From DASYKS01 sp035995205 (lineage in GTDB: Bacteria; Acidobacteriota; Thermoanaerobaculia; Multivoradales; UBA5704), in assembly GCA_035995205.1 (NCBI GenBank), contig DASYKS010000011.1, positions 70,105 through 134,104 on the forward strand: a DNA stretch of 64,000 nt. Reading direction: 5' to 3'. This document shows, piece by piece, positions 35,667-44,238 of the stretch. The notes beneath the pieces are model-generated. The model was not told the origin of the DNA, ran no database searches, and saw only the letters and a list, made by a program, of their open reading frames with translations. The translations under genes were made by a program, and so were the position numbers. Each line of letters starts with the position of its first letter. The stretch's first letter is position 1.

Positions 35667-37244
35667 ATGAGCTTTCGCCTGACCTACTCCTCGATGTACG
35701 ACCCGCCGGAGGAGCTGCACGAGCGGTTCGAGCAGGCGCTCGCCTCCGTGCGCGCGGGACTCGGTGCCCGCCATGAGCTTCTCCTCGATGGCCGCGAGTC
35801 GGCCGGAGCGTCGGAGGTCGAGCGCGCGAGTCCGATCGATTCGAGTCTGATCCTCGGCCGCTTCGCGCTCGCGGGGCAAGAGGATGTCGACACCGCGATG
35901 CGCGCCGCGAAGGCGGCGTTTCCGGCCTGGCGCGCCACGCCGCCTAGCGAGCGGATCCGGCTCGTGCGCCGGGTCGGCGAGATCCTGGAACGGCGGGTCT
36001 ACGAGATCGCCGCAGTGCTCGCGCTCGAAGTCGGCAAGAACCGAATGGAGGCGCTCGGCGAGGCGCAGGAGACGGTCGATTTCTTCTTAGGATACGCCGA
36101 CGATTTCGAACGCAATCGGGGCTTCGACCACCCCCTGCCCGACGATCCGCTCACCCCTGGCGCGGGCGTCGTGTCGCACAACCGAAGCGTGATGCGCCCT
36201 TACGGCGTCTGGGCGGTGATCGCGCCGTTCAACTATCCGCTCGCGCTCGCGGGAGGCCCCACGGCCGCTGCGTTGGTGACCGGCAACACCGTCGTCCTGA
36301 AAGGCTCTCCCGAGACTCCGTGGGCGGGGCACCTGCTCGCCGAGTGCGTGCGCGAGGCCGGTCTGCCCGCCGGAGTGTTCCACTACCTCGGCGGATCGGG
36401 ACCCGAGATTGGCGCGGCACTCACGAAGCATCCGGACGTCGCGGGAATTACCTTCACCGGCTCGGCCGCTGTCGGAATGAGTCTCGTGCGAAAGATGGCG
36501 GCGGGCGCCTATCCCCGGCCGTGCATCGCCGAGATGGGCGGCAAGAACCCTTGCCTCGTGACCGAGCATGCCGATCTCGACCGCGCCGCTGCGGGAATCG
36601 CGCGCTCCGCGTATGGAATGGGGGGCCAGAAGTGCTCCGCGCTCTCCCGGCTGTATGTCCACGAGAGCGTCGCCGACGCGCTGATCGAAAAGATCCAGGC
36701 GCACATCGCCGCGATCCGGATCGGCGATCCGACCCGGCGCGAGAATTGGCTCGGGCCGGTGATTCGACGAACGGCGTACGAGCGCTACGCCCAATCCATC
36801 GAGCGGCTCCGGAAGGACGGCGCGCGCCTCTTCACGGGGGGCCGGCAGCTCGTCGAGGGCGATCTTGCGCGCGGTTTCTACGTCGAGCCGGCGCTCGTGG
36901 AAACGCCGCTCGACCACCCGTTCTGGCGCGAGGAGCTGTTCGTGCCAATCCTCCTGCTCCGTCGCTTCAAACAGCGCGACGAGGCGATGCGGCTCGCGAA
37001 CGACTCCGATCTCGGCTTGACCGCGGGCGTCTTCGGCTCGGACGACGACGTGGCCTGGTTCCACGAGCGGATCGAGGCGGGCGTCACCTACGCCAACCGG
37101 CCGTTCGGTGCCACCACCGGAGCCTGGCCCGGATACCAGCCGTTCGGCGGCTGGAAGGGCTCGGGATCGAGCGGTAAAGGGATCGCGTCGTTTTACTACC
37201 TGGCGCTCTACCTCCGCGAGCAGTCGCGCACGGTGGTGGAATAG
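35667..37244 (+). CDS. aldehyde dehydrogenase (P5C-dehydrogenase-like)
   Basis: The 525-residue NAD(P)-dependent aldehyde dehydrogenase shows FNYPLALAGGPTAAAL, the NAD-binding FTGSAAVG, catalytic Glu289 in AEMGGKNP and nucleophile Cys323 in GGQKCSAL. The C-terminal KGSGSSGKG is also present. The sequence resembles 1-pyrroline-5-carboxylate dehydrogenases (RocA/PutA type), which oxidise glutamate semialdehyde. In this operon it probably oxidises the semialdehyde from either aminotransferase. It begins 27 bp after the first aminotransferase. Confidence 0.9.
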   Translation: MSFRLTYSSMYDPPEELHERFEQALASVRAGLGARHELLLDGRESAGASEVERASPIDSSLILGRFALAGQEDVDTAMRAAKAAFPAWRATPPSERIRLVRRVGEILERRVYEIAAVLALEVGKNRMEALGEAQETVDFFLGYADDFERNRGFDHPLPDDPLTPGAGVVSHNRSVMRPYGVWAVIAPFNYPLALAGGPTAAALVTGNTVVLKGSPETPWAGHLLAECVREAGLPAGVFHYLGGSGPEIGAALTKHPDVAGITFTGSAAVGMSLVRKMAAGAYPRPCIAEMGGKNPCLVTEHADLDRAAAGIARSAYGMGGQKCSALSRLYVHESVADALIEKIQAHIAAIRIGDPTRRENWLGPVIRRTAYERYAQSIERLRKDGARLFTGGRQLVEGDLARGFYVEPALVETPLDHPFWREELFVPILLLRRFKQRDEAMRLANDSDLGLTAGVFGSDDDVAWFHERIEAGVTYANRPFGATTGAWPGYQPFGGWKGSGSSGKGIASFYYLALYLREQSRTVVE

Positions 37245-37248
37245 CAGA

Positions 37249-38094
37249 ATGCCGACGCTCTCGCTCGCCGAAGCGGTCGCGCGCTTCGTGCCCGACGGCG
37301 CCTCCGTCGCGCTCGAAGGGTTCACCCATCTGATTCCCTTCGCCGCCGGGCACGAGATCATCCGCCAGCGGCGGCGTGACCTGCATCTGATCCGGATGAC
37401 GCCGGACCTGATCTACGACCAGATGATCGGCATGGGCTGCGCCCGGGCGCTCACCTTCTCGTGGGGCGGGAACCCGGGCGTCGGCTCGCTCCACCGTCTG
37501 CGCGACGCGGTCGAGCACGGCTGGCCAGCCCCCTTGGTACTCGACGAGCACAGCCACGCCGGCCTCGCCGCCGCCTACACGGCGGGAGCCTCGGGACTGC
37601 CGTTCGGCGTCCTGCGCGGCTACCTGGGCACCGACCTCGCCGCCGCGAATCCGAACGTCAAGAGCGTCGTCTGTCCGTACACCGGGGAAACCCTCGCGAC
37701 CGTCCCCGCCATTCGCCCGGATGTCACAATCCTCCACGCCCAGCGCGCGGACCGGCACGGCAACGTGGCGATCGAGGGGATCGTCGGCGCGGCGCGGGAG
37801 GCGGCGCTCGCGGCACGGGCCGTCGTGGTCACGGTCGAAGAGGTGGTGGACGAGCTACTGCCGCTCGGCAACGGCGTCCTCCTCCCCCATTGGGTCGTGA
37901 GCGCCGTCGTCCACTGTCCGGGCGGCGCCCATCCTTCCTACGCGCTCGGCCACTACCCGCGCGACAACGCGTTTTATCAACGGTGGGACGCGATCTCCCG
38001 CGAGCGAGCGAGCTTCCTCCACTGGATGGAGCGCCATGTGCTCGCGAGCGCCGATTACCGGAGCTTCCTCGCAAGTCTGAAGGACGCGGCATGA
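37249..38094 (+). CDS. CoA transferase, subunit A
   Basis: The 281-residue protein has the N-terminal fold of class I CoA transferases (SLAEAVARFVPDGASVALEGF, then GHEIIRQ) and the repeated GxxG-containing segment HRDRHGNVAIEG-like (ADRHGNVAIEG). It resembles glutaconate CoA-transferase alpha and the IpdA-type steroid-ring hydrolase subunit. ATG 37249 is 4 bp after the dehydrogenase stop, so the genes are coupled. With subunit B it should activate the acid made by the dehydrogenase as its CoA ester. Confidence 0.88.
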   Translation: MPTLSLAEAVARFVPDGASVALEGFTHLIPFAAGHEIIRQRRRDLHLIRMTPDLIYDQMIGMGCARALTFSWGGNPGVGSLHRLRDAVEHGWPAPLVLDEHSHAGLAAAYTAGASGLPFGVLRGYLGTDLAAANPNVKSVVCPYTGETLATVPAIRPDVTILHAQRADRHGNVAIEGIVGAAREAALAARAVVVTVEEVVDELLPLGNGVLLPHWVVSAVVHCPGGAHPSYALGHYPRDNAFYQRWDAISRERASFLHWMERHVLASADYRSFLASLKDAA

Positions 38095-38828
38095 ATGGCG
38101 TGACGCGGGACGAAAGGATGACGATCGCGGCGGCGCGTCTCCTCTGGGATCGCGCGGTCTGCTTCGTCGGCATCGGCCTGCCGAGCGCCGCCTGCAACCT
38201 GGCCCGCCTCACGCATGCGCCGGAGATCGTCCTGATCTACGAATCGGGGACGATCGGCGCGAAGCCCCACGTGCTGCCGCTCTCGATCGGCGACGGCGAG
38301 CTGGCGGAGACGGCGGCCTGCGTGGTGCCGCTGCCGGAGGTGTTCAACTTCTACCTCCAGGCCGGGCGGGTCGACGTCGGCTTCCTGGGCGCGGCGCAGA
38401 TCGATCGCTTCGGAGATCTCAACAGCACCGTGATCGGCGACTACGCGCATCCCTCGATCCGCCTGCCCGGCTCGGGCGGCGCGCCCGAGATCGCGGCGCA
38501 TGCGAAGCAGACCTTCGTAGTGATGAAGGCGACGCCGCGGAGCTTCGTCGAACAGCTCGACTTCCGCACCAGCGTCTGCCGGCCGCGCGCCGTGATCACC
38601 GATTTCGGAATTCTCACCCCGGCACCCGAAAGCGACGAGCTGACGCTTACCGCGCTTTACCCCGACGCAACGGTCGAGGAGGCCCGCGCCGCGGTCGGCT
38701 GGCCGCTCGCGGTAGCTTCTGAGGTGGATGTCGTCCCGCAACCGACAGAGCGAGAGCTCGCCACCCTGCGCGATCTTCACGCGCGGACCGAGGCGGCGCA
38801 CCGGCGTCCGGTCGAGCTGCCGATTTGA
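38091..38828 (+). CDS. CoA transferase, subunit B
   Basis: The 245-residue partner starts ATGA-overlapped with subunit A. It carries GIGLPSAACNLARLTHAPEIV and YESGTIGA, in which Glu51 of the ESG motif is the expected covalent CoA-thioester residue of glutaconate-type CoA transferases. Presence of this Glu favours true CoA transfer over the IpdAB-type hydrolase role. Substrate unknown. Confidence 0.88.
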   Translation: MNGVTRDERMTIAAARLLWDRAVCFVGIGLPSAACNLARLTHAPEIVLIYESGTIGAKPHVLPLSIGDGELAETAACVVPLPEVFNFYLQAGRVDVGFLGAAQIDRFGDLNSTVIGDYAHPSIRLPGSGGAPEIAAHAKQTFVVMKATPRSFVEQLDFRTSVCRPRAVITDFGILTPAPESDELTLTALYPDATVEEARAAVGWPLAVASEVDVVPQPTERELATLRDLHARTEAAHRRPVELPI

Positions 38829-38838
38829 AAGAGAGATC

Positions 38839-40185
38839 ATGAACCGCCATCAGAAAACCGAGCTGCCCGGACCGAAAGCGCGCGCCCTGATCGCGCGCGA
38901 CGCCGAGGTCATTTCCCCCTCCTACCCGCGCGAGGGTCCGCTCGCGATGTCGCACGGCCGAGGTTGCGAAGTGTGGGACGTAGACGGCAACCGCTTCCTC
39001 GATTTCGCCGCCGGCATCGCGGTCTGCTCGACCGGCCACGCGCACCCGGAGGTGGTCGCCGCGATCAAGGACGCCGCGGATCGCTTCCTCCACATTTCGA
39101 GCGACTGGTGGCACGAAGGGATGGTCCGCCTCGCCGAACGACTGGCCGCGGTGGCACCTTTCCGGGAGCCCGCGATGAGCTTCTTCTGCCAGTCGGGCAC
39201 CGAGGCGGTCGAAGCGGCGCTGAAGCTCGCCCGGTACGCCACCGGCCGGCCGCGCTTTCTCGGCTTTCTCGGCAGCTTCCACGGCCGAACCATGGGTTCG
39301 CTCGCGTTCACGTCGAGTAAGGCGACCCAAGTGAAAGGTTTCTTTCCCACCATGCCAGGGGTCACCCACGTGCCCTATCCGAATCCGCTACGGCCGCTGT
39401 TCGCCGGTTCGGACCAGGGGCGCGCTGTCCTCGACTACATCGAGAACCAGCTGTTCGAAGGCCCCGTGCCGCCGTCCGAGGTGGCCGCCGTGCTGGTCGA
39501 GCCGATCCAGGGCGAGGGGGGCTACCTCGTGCCGCCGGACGGCTTCCTCGCCGGGCTTCGTGCGCTGTGCGACCGGCACGGCATCCTGCTGATCTGCGAC
39601 GAGGTGCAGAGCGGCGTCGGCCGCACCGGCCGGATGTTCGCCTGCGAGCACTGGGGGGTCGAGCCCGACCTTGTGACGCTCGCCAAAGGGCTCGGCTCGG
39701 GCCTGCCGATCGGTGCTCTCGTCGCCCGACGCTCGATCATGGAGCGCTGGCCGAGCGGAGCCCATGGCAACACGTACGGCGGCAACCCGATCGCCTGCGC
39801 CGCCGCTCTCGCCACGCTCGATCTGGTCGAGCGCGAGCTGCAAGGCAACGCGGCCGAGGTCGGCGCCTATCTCTTCGCGCGGCTTTCCGAGCTGGCCCGC
39901 ACGCACGAGCAGATCGTGGAAGTGCGGGGACGCGGCCTGATGATCGGCATGGAGGTGGTCGCCGACCGTGCGACGCTCCGGCCCGCGCCGGATCTCGTCG
40001 ATGCGTTGATCGAACGCGCGTTCCATAACGGACTTCTCCTCCTCTCGTGCGGCAAGAGCACGCTCCGCTTCATGCCGCCGCTCTGCGTCACCCGCGCCGA
40101 GGTCGATGAGGCGATCGAGATCCTCGCCGCGAGCTTCGAAGAAGAACTTGCCGCAGGTGTTGAGGCACCGGCGGTGTCCGCATGA
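38839..40185 (+). CDS. class III aminotransferase, GabT-like
   Basis: The 448-residue enzyme has FAAGIAVCSTGHAHPEVVAAI, SGTEAVEAALKLAR, FHGRTMGSLA, EPIQGEGGY, CDEVQSGVGRTG and PLP-binding Lys283 in TLAKGLGSG. It resembles 4-aminobutyrate and acetylornithine aminotransferases. A GAGAGA site precedes ATG 38839; the open frame begins earlier but has no better start. Having two class III enzymes in one operon suggests a diamine or diamino acid, both amines of which are removed, or two related substrates. Confidence 0.88.
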   Translation: MNRHQKTELPGPKARALIARDAEVISPSYPREGPLAMSHGRGCEVWDVDGNRFLDFAAGIAVCSTGHAHPEVVAAIKDAADRFLHISSDWWHEGMVRLAERLAAVAPFREPAMSFFCQSGTEAVEAALKLARYATGRPRFLGFLGSFHGRTMGSLAFTSSKATQVKGFFPTMPGVTHVPYPNPLRPLFAGSDQGRAVLDYIENQLFEGPVPPSEVAAVLVEPIQGEGGYLVPPDGFLAGLRALCDRHGILLICDEVQSGVGRTGRMFACEHWGVEPDLVTLAKGLGSGLPIGALVARRSIMERWPSGAHGNTYGGNPIACAAALATLDLVERELQGNAAEVGAYLFARLSELARTHEQIVEVRGRGLMIGMEVVADRATLRPAPDLVDALIERAFHNGLLLLSCGKSTLRFMPPLCVTRAEVDEAIEILAASFEEELAAGVEAPAVSA

Positions 40186-42746
40186 GAAAGGCGTTCGCGG
40201 CGCTGGTCCTCGTGATGGCTTCGACAGCCGTCGCAGCCGGTGCCGTGCGCGAGCCGGTACTCAAGTCGGTCGCCGCGCCGCATAGTTACTACTGGCGCGA
40301 GCTGTACCTGCCGCAGCTGACGAGCGGGCCGTCCTCCGCGGCGTTTTCTCCCGACGGGCGCGACCTGGTCTACAGCCGGGCGGGGTCGCTCTGGCGCCAG
40401 ACGATCGGATCGGAGGAAGCGATCGAGCTGACCCGCGGCCCGGGCTACGACTATCAACCCGATTGGAGCCGCGACGGCCGGTGGATCGTTTTCGCCCGCC
40501 ATGATCACGATGCGATCGAGCTTTGGGCGCTCGATCTTCAGAACCGCGTCGAGCACAAGCTGACGGAAACCGGCGCGGTGAACGTCGAACCGCGCTTCTC
40601 GCCGAATGGGAAAAGCATCGCGTTCGTCACCACCCGCGAAGGGGGACAATTCAACGCCTGGACCGCACGCTTCGAGGACGGGAAACTCGAAGCGGCGGCG
40701 TCGCTCCTGCCGCTGCGCGAGAGTCGGGTGAAGCGCTACTACTACGCGCCGACCGACCACGCGATCAATCCGAGCTGGTCGCCGGACGGCAAGGATCTCT
40801 ATGTGGTCACGAACCGAGAGATCGCCTGGGGTACGGGCGACGTCTGGCGCGTTCCCGTCGCCGCTCCGGAAACAGCCGAGCGGCTGATCCGCGAGGAGAC
40901 CTCGTGGGCGGCGCGCCCCGAGCTTTCGCCCGACGGGAAGCGCCTGCTCTATTCGAGCTATCACGGCCGCCAGACGCATCAGATCTGGCTCGCGAGCCGG
41001 GACGGCGACTCACCGATGCCGCTCACCTTCGGCGAGCTTGGCGATTTCGACCGACGCAACGCGCGCTGGTCCCCCGACGGCCGGCGCGTGCTCTATGTCA
41101 GCAACGAGGACGGGAACACCGACCTCTGGGTGCAGGAGGTGGTAGGGGGCGCGCGGGTGCGGATCGAAGCCTCCTCGGTGAGCGCAGCGAGCCCGAGTTC
41201 CAGACAGCCGCGAAAGTACCTCCGACCGATGGCGACGCTTTCGATCGCGATCCACGACGAGGCCGGGAATACGACCCCCGCGCGGGTCGGCGTGCTCGCG
41301 GTGGACGGCCGCCACTACGGTCCTGATGACGCTTGGATTCATGCGGACGACTCTTTCGAGCACGGCCGACAGACGCACGAGGACCATTACTTTCACTGCC
41401 CGGCCTACTGCAGCGTCACCGTACCGCAAGGGCACCTGACCGTCCGCGTCCAACATGGGCTCGCCTACTTGCCCTTAGAGCGGACGTTGGATCTCGGCGA
41501 CGAGCCGCAGACGATCGACATTCGCCTGACCCCGAACGGTCTGCCCGCTTCGTTCGGTGCGAACTGGACGAGCGCGGACCTTCACGTCCACATGAACTAT
41601 GGCGGAACGTACCGGCACACTCCGGCAACTCTCGCGCCCGTCGCGCGGGCCGAAGATCTCGACGTGATCGAGAACCTCGCGGTCAACAAAGAGCAGAGGA
41701 TTCCCGATCTCGCCTGGTTCGGGACCGCGCCGTTCGAAGCCGACGGGGTGACGATCTTCCAGGGCCAAGAGCATCATTCGAGCTATTGGGGCCATCTCGG
41801 CCTGCTCCACCTCGGTCGTTTCCTCACGCCCGACTTCGCCGCGTACCGCTCCTCGGGTTTCGCCTCGCCTTATCCGCACGATGGCGCGGTCGCGGATCTC
41901 GCGCATGCCGAGGGCGGGCTCGTCGGATACGTCCACCCGTACGACTGGAAGATCGTGCCGGAGCGCGAGAAGAGTCTTTCCCACACCTTCCCCGCCGACG
42001 TGGCGCTCGGCAAGGTCGACTACTTCGAGGTCGTCTCGTTCAGCGACCCGCTATCGAACGACGACGTCTGGCACCGCATCCTGAACCTCGGCTATCGCGT
42101 GCCGGCCGGAGCGGGCACCGACGCGATGGGGAACTACGCATCGCTGCGCGGCCCGGCCGGGCTCAATCGGATCGTTCTTCCAGGAATTTTGCGCGACGCC
42201 GGGTCCCTCACCGCAGCTATTAAAGTCGGCCGCGGGTTCGTGACCAACGCACCGCTTCTCGGACTGCGAATCGAAGGCTCGGCGCCCGGCGACGAGATCC
42301 GTCTCGATGCGCCGCGATCGGTGCATTTCGAGGCCGCGGTGCGCTCGATCGCCCATCTCGATCACGTCGAGATTTTGGTCAACGGGAAGGCGGTCCGGAG
42401 CCTCCCCTTGAAGGACGGGAAGAACGGCGATTTCGCGGGAGAGATCCCCATCGAATCGAGCGGCTGGATCGCGCTCCGCGCCTACGCCGATGGCGCCGAT
42501 CCGTGGATCGCGGACCTTTACCCTTACGGTCACACCAACCCGGTGTGGATCGAGGTCGGCGGTAAGCCCGCTCGATCGATCGAGGACGCGCGGTATTTCG
42601 TCGCTTGGCTCGATCGGGTGATCGAAGACGCGGCGGCGCGCGACGATTACAACGACGACGTGGAACGGAAGGCGACGCTCGACTACCTGGGCGCCGCGCG
42701 CGCCGTTTTCCTTGAGAAAGCGGCGGAAAAGGCGGGCGACGAATGA
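40182..42746 (+). CDS. TolB-type beta-propeller fused to CehA/McbA PHP hydrolase
   Basis: The 854-residue protein has a signal peptide (MRKAFAALVLVMASTAVA), PD40/TolB-like propeller repeats at about residues 45-330 (FSPDGRDLVYS, WSPDGKDLYVV, WSPDGRRVLYV), then a beta domain and a PHP-type metal-dependent hydrolase. The metal motif is His468-x-His470 in DLHVHMNYGG, with GQEHHSSYWGHL, GYVHPYD and AGTDAMG further on. This matches CehA/McbA-type proteins, which hydrolyse ester, carbamate or amide bonds. Its start overlaps the aminotransferase stop (ATGA). Exported, it may release the amine substrate from a larger compound before uptake by the permease. Confidence 0.85.
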   Translation: MRKAFAALVLVMASTAVAAGAVREPVLKSVAAPHSYYWRELYLPQLTSGPSSAAFSPDGRDLVYSRAGSLWRQTIGSEEAIELTRGPGYDYQPDWSRDGRWIVFARHDHDAIELWALDLQNRVEHKLTETGAVNVEPRFSPNGKSIAFVTTREGGQFNAWTARFEDGKLEAAASLLPLRESRVKRYYYAPTDHAINPSWSPDGKDLYVVTNREIAWGTGDVWRVPVAAPETAERLIREETSWAARPELSPDGKRLLYSSYHGRQTHQIWLASRDGDSPMPLTFGELGDFDRRNARWSPDGRRVLYVSNEDGNTDLWVQEVVGGARVRIEASSVSAASPSSRQPRKYLRPMATLSIAIHDEAGNTTPARVGVLAVDGRHYGPDDAWIHADDSFEHGRQTHEDHYFHCPAYCSVTVPQGHLTVRVQHGLAYLPLERTLDLGDEPQTIDIRLTPNGLPASFGANWTSADLHVHMNYGGTYRHTPATLAPVARAEDLDVIENLAVNKEQRIPDLAWFGTAPFEADGVTIFQGQEHHSSYWGHLGLLHLGRFLTPDFAAYRSSGFASPYPHDGAVADLAHAEGGLVGYVHPYDWKIVPEREKSLSHTFPADVALGKVDYFEVVSFSDPLSNDDVWHRILNLGYRVPAGAGTDAMGNYASLRGPAGLNRIVLPGILRDAGSLTAAIKVGRGFVTNAPLLGLRIEGSAPGDEIRLDAPRSVHFEAAVRSIAHLDHVEILVNGKAVRSLPLKDGKNGDFAGEIPIESSGWIALRAYADGADPWIADLYPYGHTNPVWIEVGGKPARSIEDARYFVAWLDRVIEDAAARDDYNDDVERKATLDYLGAARAVFLEKAAEKAGDE

Positions 42747-44080
42747 CGAGCGAAACCAAGTTGGCCGGGAACGAGCGCGGCGAGCTCGGCTTCTGGATGT
42801 GCACGGCCCTGGTGGTCGGCAACACGATCGGCATGGGGATCTTCCTGCTGCCGGCGGGCCTCGCGCCGTACGGTTTCAACGCGCTCTTCGGCTGGACCCT
42901 GACCGTCCTCGGCTGCGTCGCCCTGGCGCGCGTCTTCGCCCGTCTCGCGCGCACCTATCCGGACGCCGACGGCCCCTACAGCTACATCCGAATCCACCTC
43001 GGCGAGGCCGCCGCGTTCTTGACCCTCTGGTGCTACTGGGTGTCGGTCTGGATCACCAACGCCGCGCTCGCGATCGGCGTGGTCGGCTACCTGACCGCCC
43101 TGATCCCGCCGCTCGCCGGAGTTCCTCCGGCGGGAATCGCTCTCGCTCTCGTCTGGCTGTTCGTCGCGGTCAACCTGCTGGGAGCCCGCACGGGCGGCGG
43201 GGTGCAGATCGCGACCACGGCGCTCAAGCTGCTGCCGATGTTCGCAGTGATCGTGCTCGGGATTTGGGTCCTCGCGACCGACCCGGGAGCCTATTCACGG
43301 ACGCTCCCCACAACTCCGATCACTCTCTCCGGGACGCTCGCTGCCTCGACGATCGCGCTCTACGCGATGCTCGGCTTCGAATCCGCGACCGTGCCGGCCG
43401 GCAAGGTGCGCGATCCGGGGCGGACGATCCCGCGCGCGACGCTCATCGGCACACTCCTGACCGCCGCGATCTACATCGCGGTTTCGACCGTGCCGATCCT
43501 GCTAATTCCACAAGCCGAGCTGGCGAAGTCCCAGGCGCCGTTCGTCGATCTCCTGAACCGCCTGCTCGGGGCCGGCACCGGCCGCTGGCTCGCCGCGTTC
43601 ATCGTCGTGAGCGGCACGGGAGCGCTCAACGGCTGGACGCTCCTCGGGGGAGAGCTGACCCGCACGATGGCTGCGAACGGAGTGTTTCCGGCCATCTTCG
43701 CCCGCACCAACCGGCGCGGCGCCCCAACGGCGGCCCTGCTCGCCACCGGCGTCCTCGCAACCGGCATGGTCGCGATGAGTTACAGCAAATCGCTGGTCGA
43801 AGGATTCGTCTTCCTCACCACCGTGGTCACCGCGGCGAACCTGCCTCTTTATCTCTGCTGTTCGGTTGCCCTTTTCCTGCTATGGCGCAGAGGCGAGCGG
43901 CCCAAGACGAGCGACCTCCTCGTGCTGGCCACTCTGGGCACGACGTACGCGGTCTTTGCGTTCATCGGCGTGGGGCGCGAGCCGTTCCAATGGGCGCTGG
44001 TTTTGGCGGCGGTGGGGGTGCCGATTTATTGGGTGATGCGGCGGCGGCGGCTCCGGGAGGTGGTTGCCGGCGTCGGATAG
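42743..44080 (+). CDS. APC-family amino-acid permease
   Basis: The 445-residue protein has twelve hydrophobic helices and the APC signature VVGNTIGMGIFLLPA near residues 24-38. It also has FESATVPAGKVRDPGRTIPRA, a loop typical of AdiC/YjeH-type transporters. It is likely to import or exchange the operon's amino acid or amine. It overlaps the PHP gene by 4 nt and is the last gene of the operon; palindromes follow directly. Confidence 0.9.
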   Translation: MTSETKLAGNERGELGFWMCTALVVGNTIGMGIFLLPAGLAPYGFNALFGWTLTVLGCVALARVFARLARTYPDADGPYSYIRIHLGEAAAFLTLWCYWVSVWITNAALAIGVVGYLTALIPPLAGVPPAGIALALVWLFVAVNLLGARTGGGVQIATTALKLLPMFAVIVLGIWVLATDPGAYSRTLPTTPITLSGTLAASTIALYAMLGFESATVPAGKVRDPGRTIPRATLIGTLLTAAIYIAVSTVPILLIPQAELAKSQAPFVDLLNRLLGAGTGRWLAAFIVVSGTGALNGWTLLGGELTRTMAANGVFPAIFARTNRRGAPTAALLATGVLATGMVAMSYSKSLVEGFVFLTTVVTAANLPLYLCCSVALFLLWRRGERPKTSDLLVLATLGTTYAVFAFIGVGREPFQWALVLAAVGVPIYWVMRRRRLREVVAGVG

Positions 44081-44083
44081 GGC

Positions 44084-44238
44084 GGCCCTTCAGGCCTTGG
44101 AATTGGATTTCGTCCCCGTAACCCAGGCCGTTGGCCTGGGCTAACATGAGACGGCCCTTCAGGCCGTAAAAGCTCTACGCCGGGATGTTTTTGCGGCCCA
44201 ACGGGCCGCGTCACGTTAGCCCAGGCTGGAGGCCTGGG
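44084..44238. repeat. mosaic of short palindromes
   Basis: Four hairpins lie in a row: CCCAGGCC-GTT-GGCCTGGG (44122-44140), ACGGCC-CTTCA-GGCCGT (44151-44167), GCGGCCC-AAC-GGGCCGC (44193-44209) and CCCAGG...CCTGGG (44220-44238). A GGCC-CTTCA-GGCC copy is at 44084-44096. The last hairpin contributes the final codons of the STAND gene. Related GGCC..CCTTCAGGCC sequence recurs near 47003-47019. Confidence 0.85.

Noticed and set aside
37249..38828. CoA transferase pair as IpdAB-type steroid-ring hydrolase
   Set aside because: Subunit B keeps the Glu in ESG used for covalent CoA transfer, and no other steroid-degradation gene is nearby. It is not fully excluded.
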